Below are positions 7,776-14,900 of a stretch of 37,824 nt of DNA, one piece after another. Numbering within the stretch: the first letter of the stretch is position 1; every line of letters begins with the position of its first letter. Origin of the DNA: Alphaproteobacteria bacterium (GTDB lineage Bacteria > Pseudomonadota > Alphaproteobacteria > Reyranellales > Reyranellaceae); NCBI GenBank assembly GCA_947474005.1, contig CANJHI010000033.1, positions 1 through 37,824 of the forward strand. The letters are read 5' to 3'. The position numbers were made by a program, and so were the translations under genes. The notes below the pieces were generated by a model, which searched no databases, was not told the origin of the DNA, and saw only the letters and a list, made by a program, of their open reading frames with translations.

Positions 7776-8534
7776 GTGGCCGATACACTCATCGACGACA
7801 CACTCATCATCGACACACTCCTGGTTGGGCGCGGCTTCAACGGGCCGAGCCTGTCGGGCAACGGTGGCTATGTCGGCGGCGTCCTGGCAAACCGGTTCAC
7901 GCAGGCCTTCGGCGGCGACGGCGCCGTCGAGATCACGCTGCGTGCGCCGATTCCGATCGAGACGCCGCTCCAGGTCACCCGCGACGGCGAGGCGCTGATG
8001 CTGCGCGACGGCGACACGCTGATCTGCGAGGCGCGCACCGGCTCGGTCGACCATCTGAAGCCGCCACCGCCACCCTCGAACTGGGCGGACGTGATGCGCC
8101 GCGGCGAGGAAGGCGGCAGTCCCGAGGACAGCGACTTCCACTGGTGCATCGTCTGTGGCCGCGGCCGTGCGGTGGGCGATGGCTTGCGCGTGTTCGGCAC
8201 GCACGGCCCCGGCCCCGGCCATTCGCTCTCCTGCTACGTCCCGCATGCCAACCACGCTGACGACGACGGCCGCATCAAGCCAGAGTTCCTGTGGGGAACC
8301 CTCGACTGCCCGGGCGCCTGGGCGGTCCAGGATTCCGACGACTGGCGGCCGGCACTTACCGGCCGCATGACGGCCAAGGTGATCGAACCACCCCGGGTTG
8401 GCGAACGCTGCGCCGTTGTCGGCTGGCGCCTGGGCGCCGAGGGCCGCAAGCTCTATTCGGGCACGGCGCTCTACACGGAATCAGGCCGGCTGTGCGCGAT
8501 CGGCCACTGCACCTGGATCGTGCTCCGAAGCTAG
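7776..8534 (+). CDS. thioesterase-like hotdog-fold protein
   Basis: This 252-residue protein resembles hotdog thioesterase-like proteins found in actinobacteria and alphaproteobacteria. The N-terminal half has FNGPSLSGNGGYVGGVLAN followed by an ITLRAPIPIETPL strand. A central HWCIVCGRGRAVGDGLRVF segment (H-C-x-x-C-G, then GDGLR) is characteristic. The C-terminal half repeats the hotdog strand pattern (CPGAWAV, RCAVVGWRLGAEGRKLYSG). It presumably hydrolyses or binds an acyl-CoA, but no catalytic residue is certain. The GTG start is chosen from the GGAGG five bases upstream. The first residues contain three copies of a DTL(I/L) unit encoded by a short tandem repeat. The 21 bases before selD suggest an operon. 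Confidence 0.7.
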   Translation: MADTLIDDTLIIDTLLVGRGFNGPSLSGNGGYVGGVLANRFTQAFGGDGAVEITLRAPIPIETPLQVTRDGEALMLRDGDTLICEARTGSVDHLKPPPPPSNWADVMRRGEEGGSPEDSDFHWCIVCGRGRAVGDGLRVFGTHGPGPGHSLSCYVPHANHADDDGRIKPEFLWGTLDCPGAWAVQDSDDWRPALTGRMTAKVIEPPRVGERCAVVGWRLGAEGRKLYSGTALYTESGRLCAIGHCTWIVLRS

Positions 8535-8555
8535 CGGTCGGCTATAGGAGTGGGA

Positions 8556-10781
8556 ATGCAGGCCGCGCCGCTTCTAAAAGATCTCGTGCTGGTTGGCGGC
8601 GGCCATTCCCATGTCCATGTCCTGAAAAGCTTCGGCATGAAGCCGATGCCCGGTGTCCGCCTGACCCTGATCGGGCGCGATATCGAGACCCCTTACTCGG
8701 GCATGATCCCGGGCTTCGTTGCCGGCCTCTATTCCTTCGACGAATGCCATATCGACCTGGCGCGGCTTGCGGCCTGGACCGGCACGCGCCTGATCCAGGC
8801 CGAGGCCGTCGGCCTCGATCGCGTCAATCGTCAGGTGCTGCTGAAGGACCGACCGCCCATCTCCTACGATCTCGTCTCGCTCGATGTCGGCGCCGCGCCC
8901 AGCCTCGACGCTATCCCCGGCGCCGCCGAGCATGCCACGCCGGTGAAACCGATCGCCGAACTCGGCCGCCGCTGGCTCGCCTTCGTCGAACGGATGAAAG
9001 GCCGGCGCGATCCCCTGCGCATTGCCGTAATCGGCGGCGGCGCGGGGGGCGTGGAACTAGCGCTTGCGATCGACCATCGCCTGCACGAGATCGCGGCCGG
9101 CGCAAAGATCGACGTCACGCTCATCACACGCGGCGAAATCCTGGCCGGCAACGCCGTCTCGGCCCACCGGGCCATGCGCGCGATTCTGGCACGGCGCGGC
9201 ATCCGCCTGATCGAGAACACGTCGACGACGGCGATCGAGCCCGGCGCCGTCCGTCTCGAAACCGGCGAGCGCCTGGACACCGACGACGTCTTCGTCGTGA
9301 CAGAGGCCAGCGCTTCGGACTGGTTCGCCGGAACGGGCCTCCCGCTCGATGATCGCGGCTTTTTCGCCGTCGCCCCCACACTGCGCTCGACCGGCGATGA
9401 CCATGTCTTTGCAGTCGGCGATTGCGCCACCGTGCTGGCGCATCCGCGGCCCAAGGCCGGCGTGTTCGCAGTCCGCCAGGGCCCGCCGCTCGCCGGCAAT
9501 CTGCGGCGCGCGCTGCTCGGACAGGAACTGAGACCCTTCACGCCGCAGAGCCGGTATCTCTCGATCATCGGCACCGGTGATGGCCGTGCCCTGGCGACGC
9601 GCGGCGCCTGGTCGGTCGAAGGCGCCTGGGTGTGGCGTTGGAAGGACTACATCGACCGCAAGTGGATGCGCATGTACCGCGAACCGCCGGCCAAGCCGAT
9701 GGACATGAGTGCGCGCACGGCGCCACCCGATCCGGCGCTGGCCGACGCCGAAGCCAGGCGGCTACTGGCTGACATCGGCATGCGCTGCGGCGGCTGCGGC
9801 GCCAAGGTCGGCGCTTCGGTGTTGGCGCGGGTGCTGGCGCGGCTCGGACCGTCACCTGGCTCCGGGGTCACGATCGGCCTCGAGGCCGCCGACGATGCCG
9901 CAATGATCGAAGTACCGGCGGGACAAGCGCTGGTGCAGTCGGTCGATTTCTTCCGCACCTTCGTCGACGATCCGTTCGTCTTTGGTGAGGTGGCAGCCGT
10001 CCACGCCCTGGGTGACGTCTGGGCAATGGGCGCCCGGCCGCACAGCGCGCTGGCGCTGGCGGTCGTGCCCGCCGCCGCCGAGCGCCTCATGGAGGAGGAC
10101 CTCTTCCAGATGCTGTCGGGCGCGCGGCGCGTGCTCGACCAGGCGGGTTGCGCCCTGATCGGGGGCCATTCTGGCGAAGGGCCTGAAGCGGCGCTGGGCT
10201 TTTCGGTGAACGGCCTGGTCGATCCTGCCCGTGCATTGCGCAAGGGCGGCCTGAAGCCAGGCGACAGGCTCGTGCTCACCAAGCCGCTCGGCACCGGTGT
10301 GATCTTCGCCGCCGCCATGCGCGGCGTGGCGCATGGCACCTGGATCACGGCAGCCCTCGCCTCGATGCGCCAGCCCTCGTCGGCTGCGGCCGAGGCCCTG
10401 GTGGCGGCCGGCGCGCATGCCTGCACCGATGTCACCGGCTTCGGTCTCGCCGGCCATCTCGCGGAGATGATTCGCGCCAGCGGCCCGGTCTCCGTGGATC
10501 TCCATCTCGATGCCCTGCCGGCACTCGACGGGGCCGTCGAACTGTTTGCTAAAGGCTTCGCAAGCTCGCTGCAGCCGGAGAATTTACGCGCCCGTCACCT
10601 GATTGACGGCATGGACACCCACGCGCACCACCCCAAGCTGCCGCTGCTGTTCGATCCGCAAACGGCGGGCGGATTGCTCGCGGCCATTTCTCCGGAGAGC
10701 GCCATTCCCGACAGCGCCGTCGTGGTCGGCACGGCGCGTTCACGCGAAGCAAACGATCTGGCGATCCATTTGATCGCCTGA
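8556..10781 (+). CDS. selD: SelD selenophosphate synthetase fused to a FAD/NAD(P) oxidoreductase
   Basis: This 741-residue fusion has two parts. Residues 1-400 are a pyridine-nucleotide-disulfide oxidoreductase (NDH-2-like) with LVLVGGGHSHVHVL at about 10-23, a second Rossmann motif IAVIGGGAGGVELAL at about 156-170 and FAD-binding FAVGDC near 285-290. Residues 405-741 are selenide, water dikinase with the catalytic CGGCGAK at 411-417, GVTIGLEAADDAA, ALGDVWAMGA, LIGGHSGEG and FDPQTAGGLL. SelD makes selenophosphate from selenide and ATP. The fused flavoprotein, known in several proteobacteria, may supply reduced selenium, though this is inferred. The ATG at 8556 fits a GGAG five bases upstream better than the GTG at 8550. 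No selA, selB or selenouridine synthase gene is in the window. Confidence 0.92.
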   Translation: MQAAPLLKDLVLVGGGHSHVHVLKSFGMKPMPGVRLTLIGRDIETPYSGMIPGFVAGLYSFDECHIDLARLAAWTGTRLIQAEAVGLDRVNRQVLLKDRPPISYDLVSLDVGAAPSLDAIPGAAEHATPVKPIAELGRRWLAFVERMKGRRDPLRIAVIGGGAGGVELALAIDHRLHEIAAGAKIDVTLITRGEILAGNAVSAHRAMRAILARRGIRLIENTSTTAIEPGAVRLETGERLDTDDVFVVTEASASDWFAGTGLPLDDRGFFAVAPTLRSTGDDHVFAVGDCATVLAHPRPKAGVFAVRQGPPLAGNLRRALLGQELRPFTPQSRYLSIIGTGDGRALATRGAWSVEGAWVWRWKDYIDRKWMRMYREPPAKPMDMSARTAPPDPALADAEARRLLADIGMRCGGCGAKVGASVLARVLARLGPSPGSGVTIGLEAADDAAMIEVPAGQALVQSVDFFRTFVDDPFVFGEVAAVHALGDVWAMGARPHSALALAVVPAAAERLMEEDLFQMLSGARRVLDQAGCALIGGHSGEGPEAALGFSVNGLVDPARALRKGGLKPGDRLVLTKPLGTGVIFAAAMRGVAHGTWITAALASMRQPSSAAAEALVAAGAHACTDVTGFGLAGHLAEMIRASGPVSVDLHLDALPALDGAVELFAKGFASSLQPENLRARHLIDGMDTHAHHPKLPLLFDPQTAGGLLAAISPESAIPDSAVVVGTARSREANDLAIHLIA

Positions 10782-10844
10782 ACGGCAACCTTAAGGGACC
10801 GGCGGCGTTGGCTGGTGTCTACACCTCGATAAACGGAGATCAGA

Positions 10845-11135
10845 ATGGCGAAGAAGACAAAGAAGAAGAGCACGACGATTGCGGGCGCGGTACGGGGAGC
10901 GGTCGCCGGCCTCAAGGAGTCCGTCGTCCGTGCCGAGATCGCCGTCGTCAGGGCAGGCAACAAGGCAGTAAAAGTCGTTCAGCGCCGCGTCGATGCCGGC
11001 ATCCTGACGACCAAGAAGACCAAGACGAAGGTGGTCTCCAAGGCGAAGAAGGCCGTGTCCAAGACCAAGAGCGCCGTCCGCAAGGCGGCAAAGAAGGTCG
11101 CGAAGAAGGCGACGCCGCGCACCAAGCGCCGCTAG
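10845..11135 (+). CDS. histone H1-like Lys/Ala-rich basic protein
   Basis: This 96-residue, strongly basic protein has 23 Lys and 9 Arg, mostly in the C-terminal half. That half consists of KKA(V)-type repeats (SKAKKAVSKTKSAVRKAAKK) resembling the tail of eukaryotic H1 and bacterial H1-like proteins. The N-terminal half contains a short helix-prone region (GAVRGAVAGLKESVVRAEI). It probably binds DNA or RNA through charge and may compact the chromosome. The ATG has a GGAG seven to ten bases upstream. Low-complexity Lys codons are mostly AAG, which matches the host, so there is no sign of recent transfer. A strong hairpin follows it. Confidence 0.75.
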   Translation: MAKKTKKKSTTIAGAVRGAVAGLKESVVRAEIAVVRAGNKAVKVVQRRVDAGILTTKKTKTKVVSKAKKAVSKTKSAVRKAAKKVAKKATPRTKRR

Positions 11136-11144
11136 ACTGGTCCT

Positions 11145-11164
11145 TGCGCGCCACTCGGCGCGCA
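11145..11164. terminator. 8-bp perfect GC hairpin between the H1-like gene and OsmC
   Basis: TGCGCGCC-ACTC-GGCGCGCA is a perfect 8-bp stem with a four-base loop, ten bases after the basic-protein stop and 14 before the OsmC ATG. No T-tract follows, so it may be a stabiliser or attenuator rather than a full terminator. It shares the 11-mer GCGCGCCACTC with the inverted repeat at 2271-2337. Confidence 0.4.
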
Positions 11165-11178
11165 GGATCGGAGGCAAC

Positions 11179-11565
11179 ATGGCGCGCGCACGGGCGAGCA
11201 TCGGGACGGTGGATTACGCCACCTCCATCGCGACCGGACATCACAAGCTCACGGCCGACGAAGGCCCTGAACTGGGCGGCAAAGATGCGGGCCCGGCGCC
11301 CTACGACCTGCTGACATCGGCGCTCGGCGCCTGCACCGTCATCACTTTGCGGATGTACGCCGAACACAAGAAATGGCCGGTTACCGCCGTGCACGCCGAC
11401 ATCCACTTCGTGCGCGAGGGCGACAAGCAGCGCATCGACCGCGTGCTCACCATCGAGGGCGCCGTCGACGACGAGCAGAAGAAGCGCATGGCCGACATCG
11501 CCGAGCGCACGCCCGTTACGCTCACCCTGAAGGGCGGGCTCGAAATCAGGACGACGTTGGCTTAA
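11179..11565 (+). CDS. OsmC-family protein lacking the second cysteine
   Basis: This 128-residue protein has the OsmC/Ohr fold: an N-terminal strand region, the central PAPYDLLTSALGACTVITLRMYA helix with the peroxidatic-position Cys (C52), and a C-terminal IAERTPVTLTL segment. In thiol peroxidases of this family the latter segment carries the resolving Cys (usually CPV). Here the residue is Thr (T111). Family members reduce organic hydroperoxides. Without the second Cys this one may use an external thiol or have lost peroxidase activity. The GGAGG about six bases before the ATG is good. It converges on the RraA-like gene. Confidence 0.85.
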   Translation: MARARASIGTVDYATSIATGHHKLTADEGPELGGKDAGPAPYDLLTSALGACTVITLRMYAEHKKWPVTAVHADIHFVREGDKQRIDRVLTIEGAVDDEQKKRMADIAERTPVTLTLKGGLEIRTTLA

Positions 11566-11588
11566 CGACGTCTCCTAGCCGACTTCCC

Positions 11589-12302
11589 CTAACCTTGGCG
11601 CTTCTTCCATTCCTCGTAGTCGCGCTTGGCCTCTTCGCCCGCCACGGGGAACAGGCCCTTCAGCGAACGGCCGCGCGCCACCTCGGCCTCGGCGAACTCC
11701 TCGTAGTGATAGGTGTTGAGGGCCTCCTCGGCCACCGCCTCGACGATCTCGGGCGGAATGACGAGGACGGCGTCACGGTCGCCCACGACGATGTCCCCGG
11801 GATAGACGGCGACGCCGCCACAGGCGATCGGCAGGTTGAGATCGACCGGCCGATGGGCGATCGGGCTGGGCGGTGAGGACGGCCGGCGGTGATAGGCCGG
11901 CAGGCCGGTCTTGAAGACGCCATCGGTGTCGCGAAAGCCGCCGTCGGTCACGATGCCGGCGGCGCCGCGCGCCTTCAGCCGGCCGATGTAGAGATCGCCG
12001 GCCGACGCAGCGCGCGAATCGCCACGTGAATCGATCATCAGCACATGGCCCGGCGGGCACTCTTCCATCGCCTGCGGCTGGACCATGCTGCGGTTGGTGG
12101 AGGTCGGACCGTCCTTGTCCTCGCGCGAGGGAATGAAGCGCATGGTGAAGGCGATCCCGACCAGGCGTGGCTGCTCCGGTCGCATCGGCCAGACGTCGTA
12201 GAGCGTCATGCTTTTGAGGCCGCGTCGGTTGAGAACGCCGGTCAGGGTCGACGTGCCGACCTTGGCCAGGGCATCGCGCAGGTCGGGTGTGAGGACGGCC
12301 AT
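11589..12302 (-). CDS. RraA-like / HMG-CHA aldolase family protein
   Basis: This 237-residue protein belongs to the RraA/demethylmenaquinone-methyltransferase-like family. In it some members are class II aldolases acting on 4-hydroxy-4-methyl-2-oxoglutarate or oxaloacetate, and others inhibit RNase E. The signature is ASAGDLYIGRLKARG followed by GIVTDGGFRDTDG, whose Arg-Asp pair binds metal and substrate, then CGGVAVYPGDIVVGDRDAVLVIP. It is longer than E. coli RraA (about 160 residues) at both ends, which favours the catabolic aldolase or a related enzyme. A GGGAG lies before the ATG, but the left end of an IS element is only 25 bases upstream, so its original promoter region is gone. Confidence 0.8.
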   Translation of the reverse strand: MAVLTPDLRDALAKVGTSTLTGVLNRRGLKSMTLYDVWPMRPEQPRLVGIAFTMRFIPSREDKDGPTSTNRSMVQPQAMEECPPGHVLMIDSRGDSRAASAGDLYIGRLKARGAAGIVTDGGFRDTDGVFKTGLPAYHRRPSSPPSPIAHRPVDLNLPIACGGVAVYPGDIVVGDRDAVLVIPPEIVEAVAEEALNTYHYEEFAEAEVARGRSLKGLFPVAGEEAKRDYEEWKKRQG

Positions 12303-12327
12303 TCGATCTCTCCCTCGGGTTTTCTTA

Positions 12328-12342
12328 GAGTCTGACTCGAAA
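12328..12342. repeat. IS5 left terminal inverted repeat
   Basis: The sequence GAGTCTGACTCGAAA matches the right end read inward at 12 of 15 positions. It ends 14 bases before the transposase stop codon. Confidence 0.75.
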
Positions 12343-12356
12343 GTCGGGGCGGCTTG

Positions 12357-13181
12357 TCACGCTCTGACCAGTCGTCTGGTGAGACGGCGAATGTGGGCGA
12401 CGAGGACCCAGGCGACGGCGCTGTCGATCGTAGCCTCGAAGTCCTTGGCGAGGCGACGACATCGGCCGAGCCAGGCAAAGGTGCGTTCGACGACCCATCG
12501 GCGGGGCAGTAGCACGAAGCCCTTGGCGGCGTCGGAGCGCTTGATGATCTCGAAGGTCCAGTCGCCGAGCGCGGCCATGGCGCCGCGCAGCTTGTCGCCG
12601 GCATAGCCGCCATCGGCGAAGATATGGCGCAGCCGTGGATAGAGCAACCGGATCGACCCCAGCACATCGACGGCGCCGTCGCGGTCCTGGATGTCCGCGG
12701 CATGGACCTGCAGGCCGACAAGGTTTCCTTGGGTGTCGGTGACGATGTGACGCTTGCGGCCTTTGATCTTCTTGCCGGCGTCGAACCCTCTGGGGCCGCC
12801 ACTCTCGGTGGTCTTCACCGACTGGCTGTCGATGACGCCGGCCGTGGGGCTGGCCTGGTGCCCGGCCTTCTCGCGCATGGCAACGACCAGCATGTGATTG
12901 ATGTTGGCCAACAGGCCCTGACTCGACCAAGCGTAGAAATAGCCTTGCACCGTCGAGTAGGGTGGAAATTCCTTGGGGATGGCGCGCCACTGGCAACCGG
13001 TCGAGGCCATGTAGAGGATCGCCTCCATCACCTTACGCAGCTTCGTCTTGCGAGGCCTGCCGACCGCCGAGGACGGCGGCATGAATGGCTCGATCAACCC
13101 CCATTCATCGTTCGTCAGATCGCTTGCGTAACGCAAGCCGTCGCGCCGATAGTGCGGCCGGGTGATTTCAGTCCAAGCCAT
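12357..13181 (-). CDS. IS5-family DDE transposase, intact
   Basis: This 274-residue single-frame transposase starts MAWTEITRPHYRR. It has the N-terminal DUF4096-like domain (LTNDEWGLIEPFMP, then GRPRKTKLRKVMEAILYMASTGCQWR) and a DDE catalytic core with D118 (GVIDSQSVKT), D190 (IFADGGYAGDKL) and E232 (VVERTFAWLGR). No frameshift or internal stop is seen, so the element may be active. The ATG at 13181 is preferred over an upstream in-frame ATG at 13235 because homology begins at MAWTE and an AAAGGAGG lies just upstream. It faces the same way as the RraA-like gene, which could be read by readthrough. Confidence 0.92.
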   Translation of the reverse strand: MAWTEITRPHYRRDGLRYASDLTNDEWGLIEPFMPPSSAVGRPRKTKLRKVMEAILYMASTGCQWRAIPKEFPPYSTVQGYFYAWSSQGLLANINHMLVVAMREKAGHQASPTAGVIDSQSVKTTESGGPRGFDAGKKIKGRKRHIVTDTQGNLVGLQVHAADIQDRDGAVDVLGSIRLLYPRLRHIFADGGYAGDKLRGAMAALGDWTFEIIKRSDAAKGFVLLPRRWVVERTFAWLGRCRRLAKDFEATIDSAVAWVLVAHIRRLTRRLVRA

Positions 13182-13244
13182 CGTCGCCTCCTTTGAGCTT
13201 CGTAACCCAAGGGAATCACGGCCGATTGAAATCACCCAACTTCT

Positions 13245-13259
13245 TTTTCAGTCAGCCTC
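13245..13259. repeat. IS5 right terminal inverted repeat
   Basis: Read inward (minus strand) it is GAGGCTGACTGAAAA. Its first twelve bases are also the last codons, Glu-Ala-Asp-stop, of the interrupted membrane-protein frame. Confidence 0.75.
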
Positions 13260-13556
13260 TGAGAACATGCAGTTCCAGCCGGTGCGCTGGCCGAGCAGGC
13301 ATTCGTACTGATCGGCCGAAAAGGCGACGGCTGCGAGAAACAGCGGATTGGCGAGGATGCCGATCAGCCACAGCTTCCAGCCGGCGGCCGCGAACCCGGG
13401 CCATCGCCAACAGACCAGCACGCTCACGACGGCGCTGGCGGCCAGCACGCTGCTGAAGACCATCACAGCCTCGAGGTCGAAGAAGGTCCCTGTGATCGCC
13501 CCGGCCAGGAACGCCGCGATCACATGGCCGTAGACGAACGGATGGACGTTCTTCAT
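13248..13556 (-). pseudogene. small membrane protein truncated by IS5
   Basis: This 102-residue frame starts MKNVHPFVYGHVIAAFLAG. It is paralogous to the gene just upstream: both share PFV-GH, GAI-G-F, VC-W-PG, AAGWKLW, LANP, the C-LG pair and GW-C. The paralogue continues for some 30 residues with a fourth membrane helix and a basic tail. Here the frame enters the IS terminal repeat after FS and stops after EAD. The missing segment is not found on the far side of the element. Its ATG overlaps the paralogue stop as ATGA, so the two were translationally coupled. Function unknown. Confidence 0.75.
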
Positions 13557-13945
13557 GTCGCGGCGGCGAAACGGCTTTTCCACCAGCGCCACAGCAGGCC
13601 ACCAAGTGGCGGCAGAAGACAGAGACAGGCGGCGACGATCGCCATCGCCGCCGAAAGGCAGTCCCAGCCGCGATGCAGGCCGAGGACGCATTGCCAGTCG
13701 CTGGCCATGAAGGCGAGTGCCGCGATCATGATCGGGTTGGCGAGCACGGCGACCGACCAGAGTTTCCATCCGGCGGCCTCGACGCCAGGCCGCCACTGGC
13801 AGACGAAGCTGCTGGCGATGGCACCGCCGAGCAGGGCCAGGGCGGCGATGAAGGCCACTTGCGGACTGACGAACGCGCCGGCGATGGCGCCGGTCATGGC
13901 AGCGCCGATCAGGTGACCCATGACGAAAGGACGAATGCGCAGCAT
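13553..13945 (-). CDS. small four-helix membrane protein, unknown function
   Basis: This 130-residue protein starts MLRIRPFVMGHLIGAAMTG. Hydrophobic helices lie at about 8-27, 30-50, 58-80 and 96-116, and the tail is basic (WRWWKSRF). A VCQWRPGVEAAGWKLW loop and two Cys in a C-x-LG...GWDC arrangement are shared with its truncated neighbour. The Cys pair is predicted at a membrane face and could form a disulfide. It starts four bases after the alpha/beta hydrolase stop and overlaps the next frame, so it is the middle gene of a three-gene operon. I do not recognise the family. Confidence 0.7.
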   Translation of the reverse strand: MLRIRPFVMGHLIGAAMTGAIAGAFVSPQVAFIAALALLGGAIASSFVCQWRPGVEAAGWKLWSVAVLANPIMIAALAFMASDWQCVLGLHRGWDCLSAAMAIVAACLCLLPPLGGLLWRWWKSRFAAAT

Positions 13946-13949
13946 GGCC

Positions 13950-14750
13950 TCATGTCGCGATCAGTCTGGCGACCGCTTCCGGATGAGTATCCAGCATACC
14001 GTGATTGGCGCCGGCCAGTCCCTCCATCCGCGCATCGGGCAGCAATTTCACCAGGGCGCGGCCGATCGATCGCACGACGTCCTGGCTGGTCTCGCCATCG
14101 ACGATCGTGACCGGTCGATCCAGCTGGGCCAGCTCCGCCGCCGTGCTGGTGCCGACGAAACTGCTGCGCACGTCGATCGCGTTGCTCACCGCGAAGGCAC
14201 CGAGATAGCGGCGTATCGGATCGGCCATGCGGACAAAAGCGCCGTCGCCGAACCAGTAGTCGATCATCAACCGCACCACCTCGGGCTCGCCCGCCGTGGC
14301 GCGGCGCGCGTAATCCTCGAAATAGGCGGCAGCCGGACCCAGCGCGGCATCGTCGCCGACGAGCTGCAGGGCGCGGAAATAGACCGGTTCGAACAGCACA
14401 ATCCGTTCCACGGCATCGGGCCGCGCTTTCAGCGCCGCCTGCAACGCGATGTTGCCGCCGAAGGAATGACCGGCCAGACGCACCGGTTCGTCCAGCGATT
14501 CGACCAGCTGCGCCACGGCAGCGCCCATGGCGTCCATCCGCCCGGCAGGTTGGTCGACCTCGAGGCGGTCGGAGCCGCCGTAGCCCGGCAGATCCGGGCA
14601 GATCGTACGGAAACGCTCCTTGAGATGCGGCACGACGCGGGCCCAGGAACGGCCCTCGCCGGGCGAGCCATGGATCATGACCAACGGCGGTCCGCTGCCC
14701 TCCTCGCGGTAGGCAAGCTTGCGGCCATCGGCCAGTTCCAGCGTAGGCAT
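13950..14750 (-). CDS. alpha/beta hydrolase
   Basis: This 266-residue cytosolic hydrolase has a canonical fold. The oxyanion strand is PPLVMIHGSPGEGRSW at about 21-36. The nucleophile elbow is G-H-S96-F-G-G. A cap region spans roughly 125-190. A late Asp is in VTIVDGE, and the catalytic His is H250 in GANHGM. It resembles small-molecule esterases or C-C hydrolases, and the substrate is unknown. It heads an operon with two small membrane proteins. Its 5' side faces the MarR gene across 150 bases containing a palindromic operator, so it may be under MarR control as well. Confidence 0.88.
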   Translation of the reverse strand: MPTLELADGRKLAYREEGSGPPLVMIHGSPGEGRSWARVVPHLKERFRTICPDLPGYGGSDRLEVDQPAGRMDAMGAAVAQLVESLDEPVRLAGHSFGGNIALQAALKARPDAVERIVLFEPVYFRALQLVGDDAALGPAAAYFEDYARRATAGEPEVVRLMIDYWFGDGAFVRMADPIRRYLGAFAVSNAIDVRSSFVGTSTAAELAQLDRPVTIVDGETSQDVVRSIGRALVKLLPDARMEGLAGANHGMLDTHPEAVARLIAT

Positions 14751-14868
14751 CAGTGTTTTCCATTCATGATGAGGCCTGTCGCGTTGCCATGCACCGCCGG
14801 CCTCCGTCGATGATCAGTCCGCCGGCATTCTTGATCATTTCACCGGGAATGACCCCGAGGGTATTTCC

Positions 14869-14889
14869 ATGTACATACATGCAATGTAT
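14869..14889. promoter_or_regulatory. candidate MarR operator
   Basis: ATACAT-GCA-ATGTAT (14875-14889) is a perfect 6+3+6 inverted repeat. It overlaps a second palindrome ATGTACAT at 14869-14876. The pair lies 11 bases before the MarR ATG in the region shared with the divergent alpha/beta hydrolase. Its size and symmetry fit a MarR dimer site, and autoregulation is the natural reading. Confidence 0.55.
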
Positions 14890-14900
14890 AGAGATGCGCA

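Larger units (their letters stand above)
12328..13259 (-). mobile_element. IS5-family insertion sequence (932 bp)
   Basis: The element is bounded by imperfect terminal inverted repeats beginning GAGTCTGACT (left) and GAGGCTGACT (right, read inward). They match at 12 of the first 15 positions. It carries one intact transposase gene on the minus strand. Length and ends fit the IS1031-like branch of IS5. The flanking trinucleotides are TTA (12325-12327) and TGA (13260-13262). Both fit the TNA target preference of this branch but are not identical, so no clean target duplication is present. The right end lies inside a membrane-protein gene and supplies its stop codon. Confidence 0.88.
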
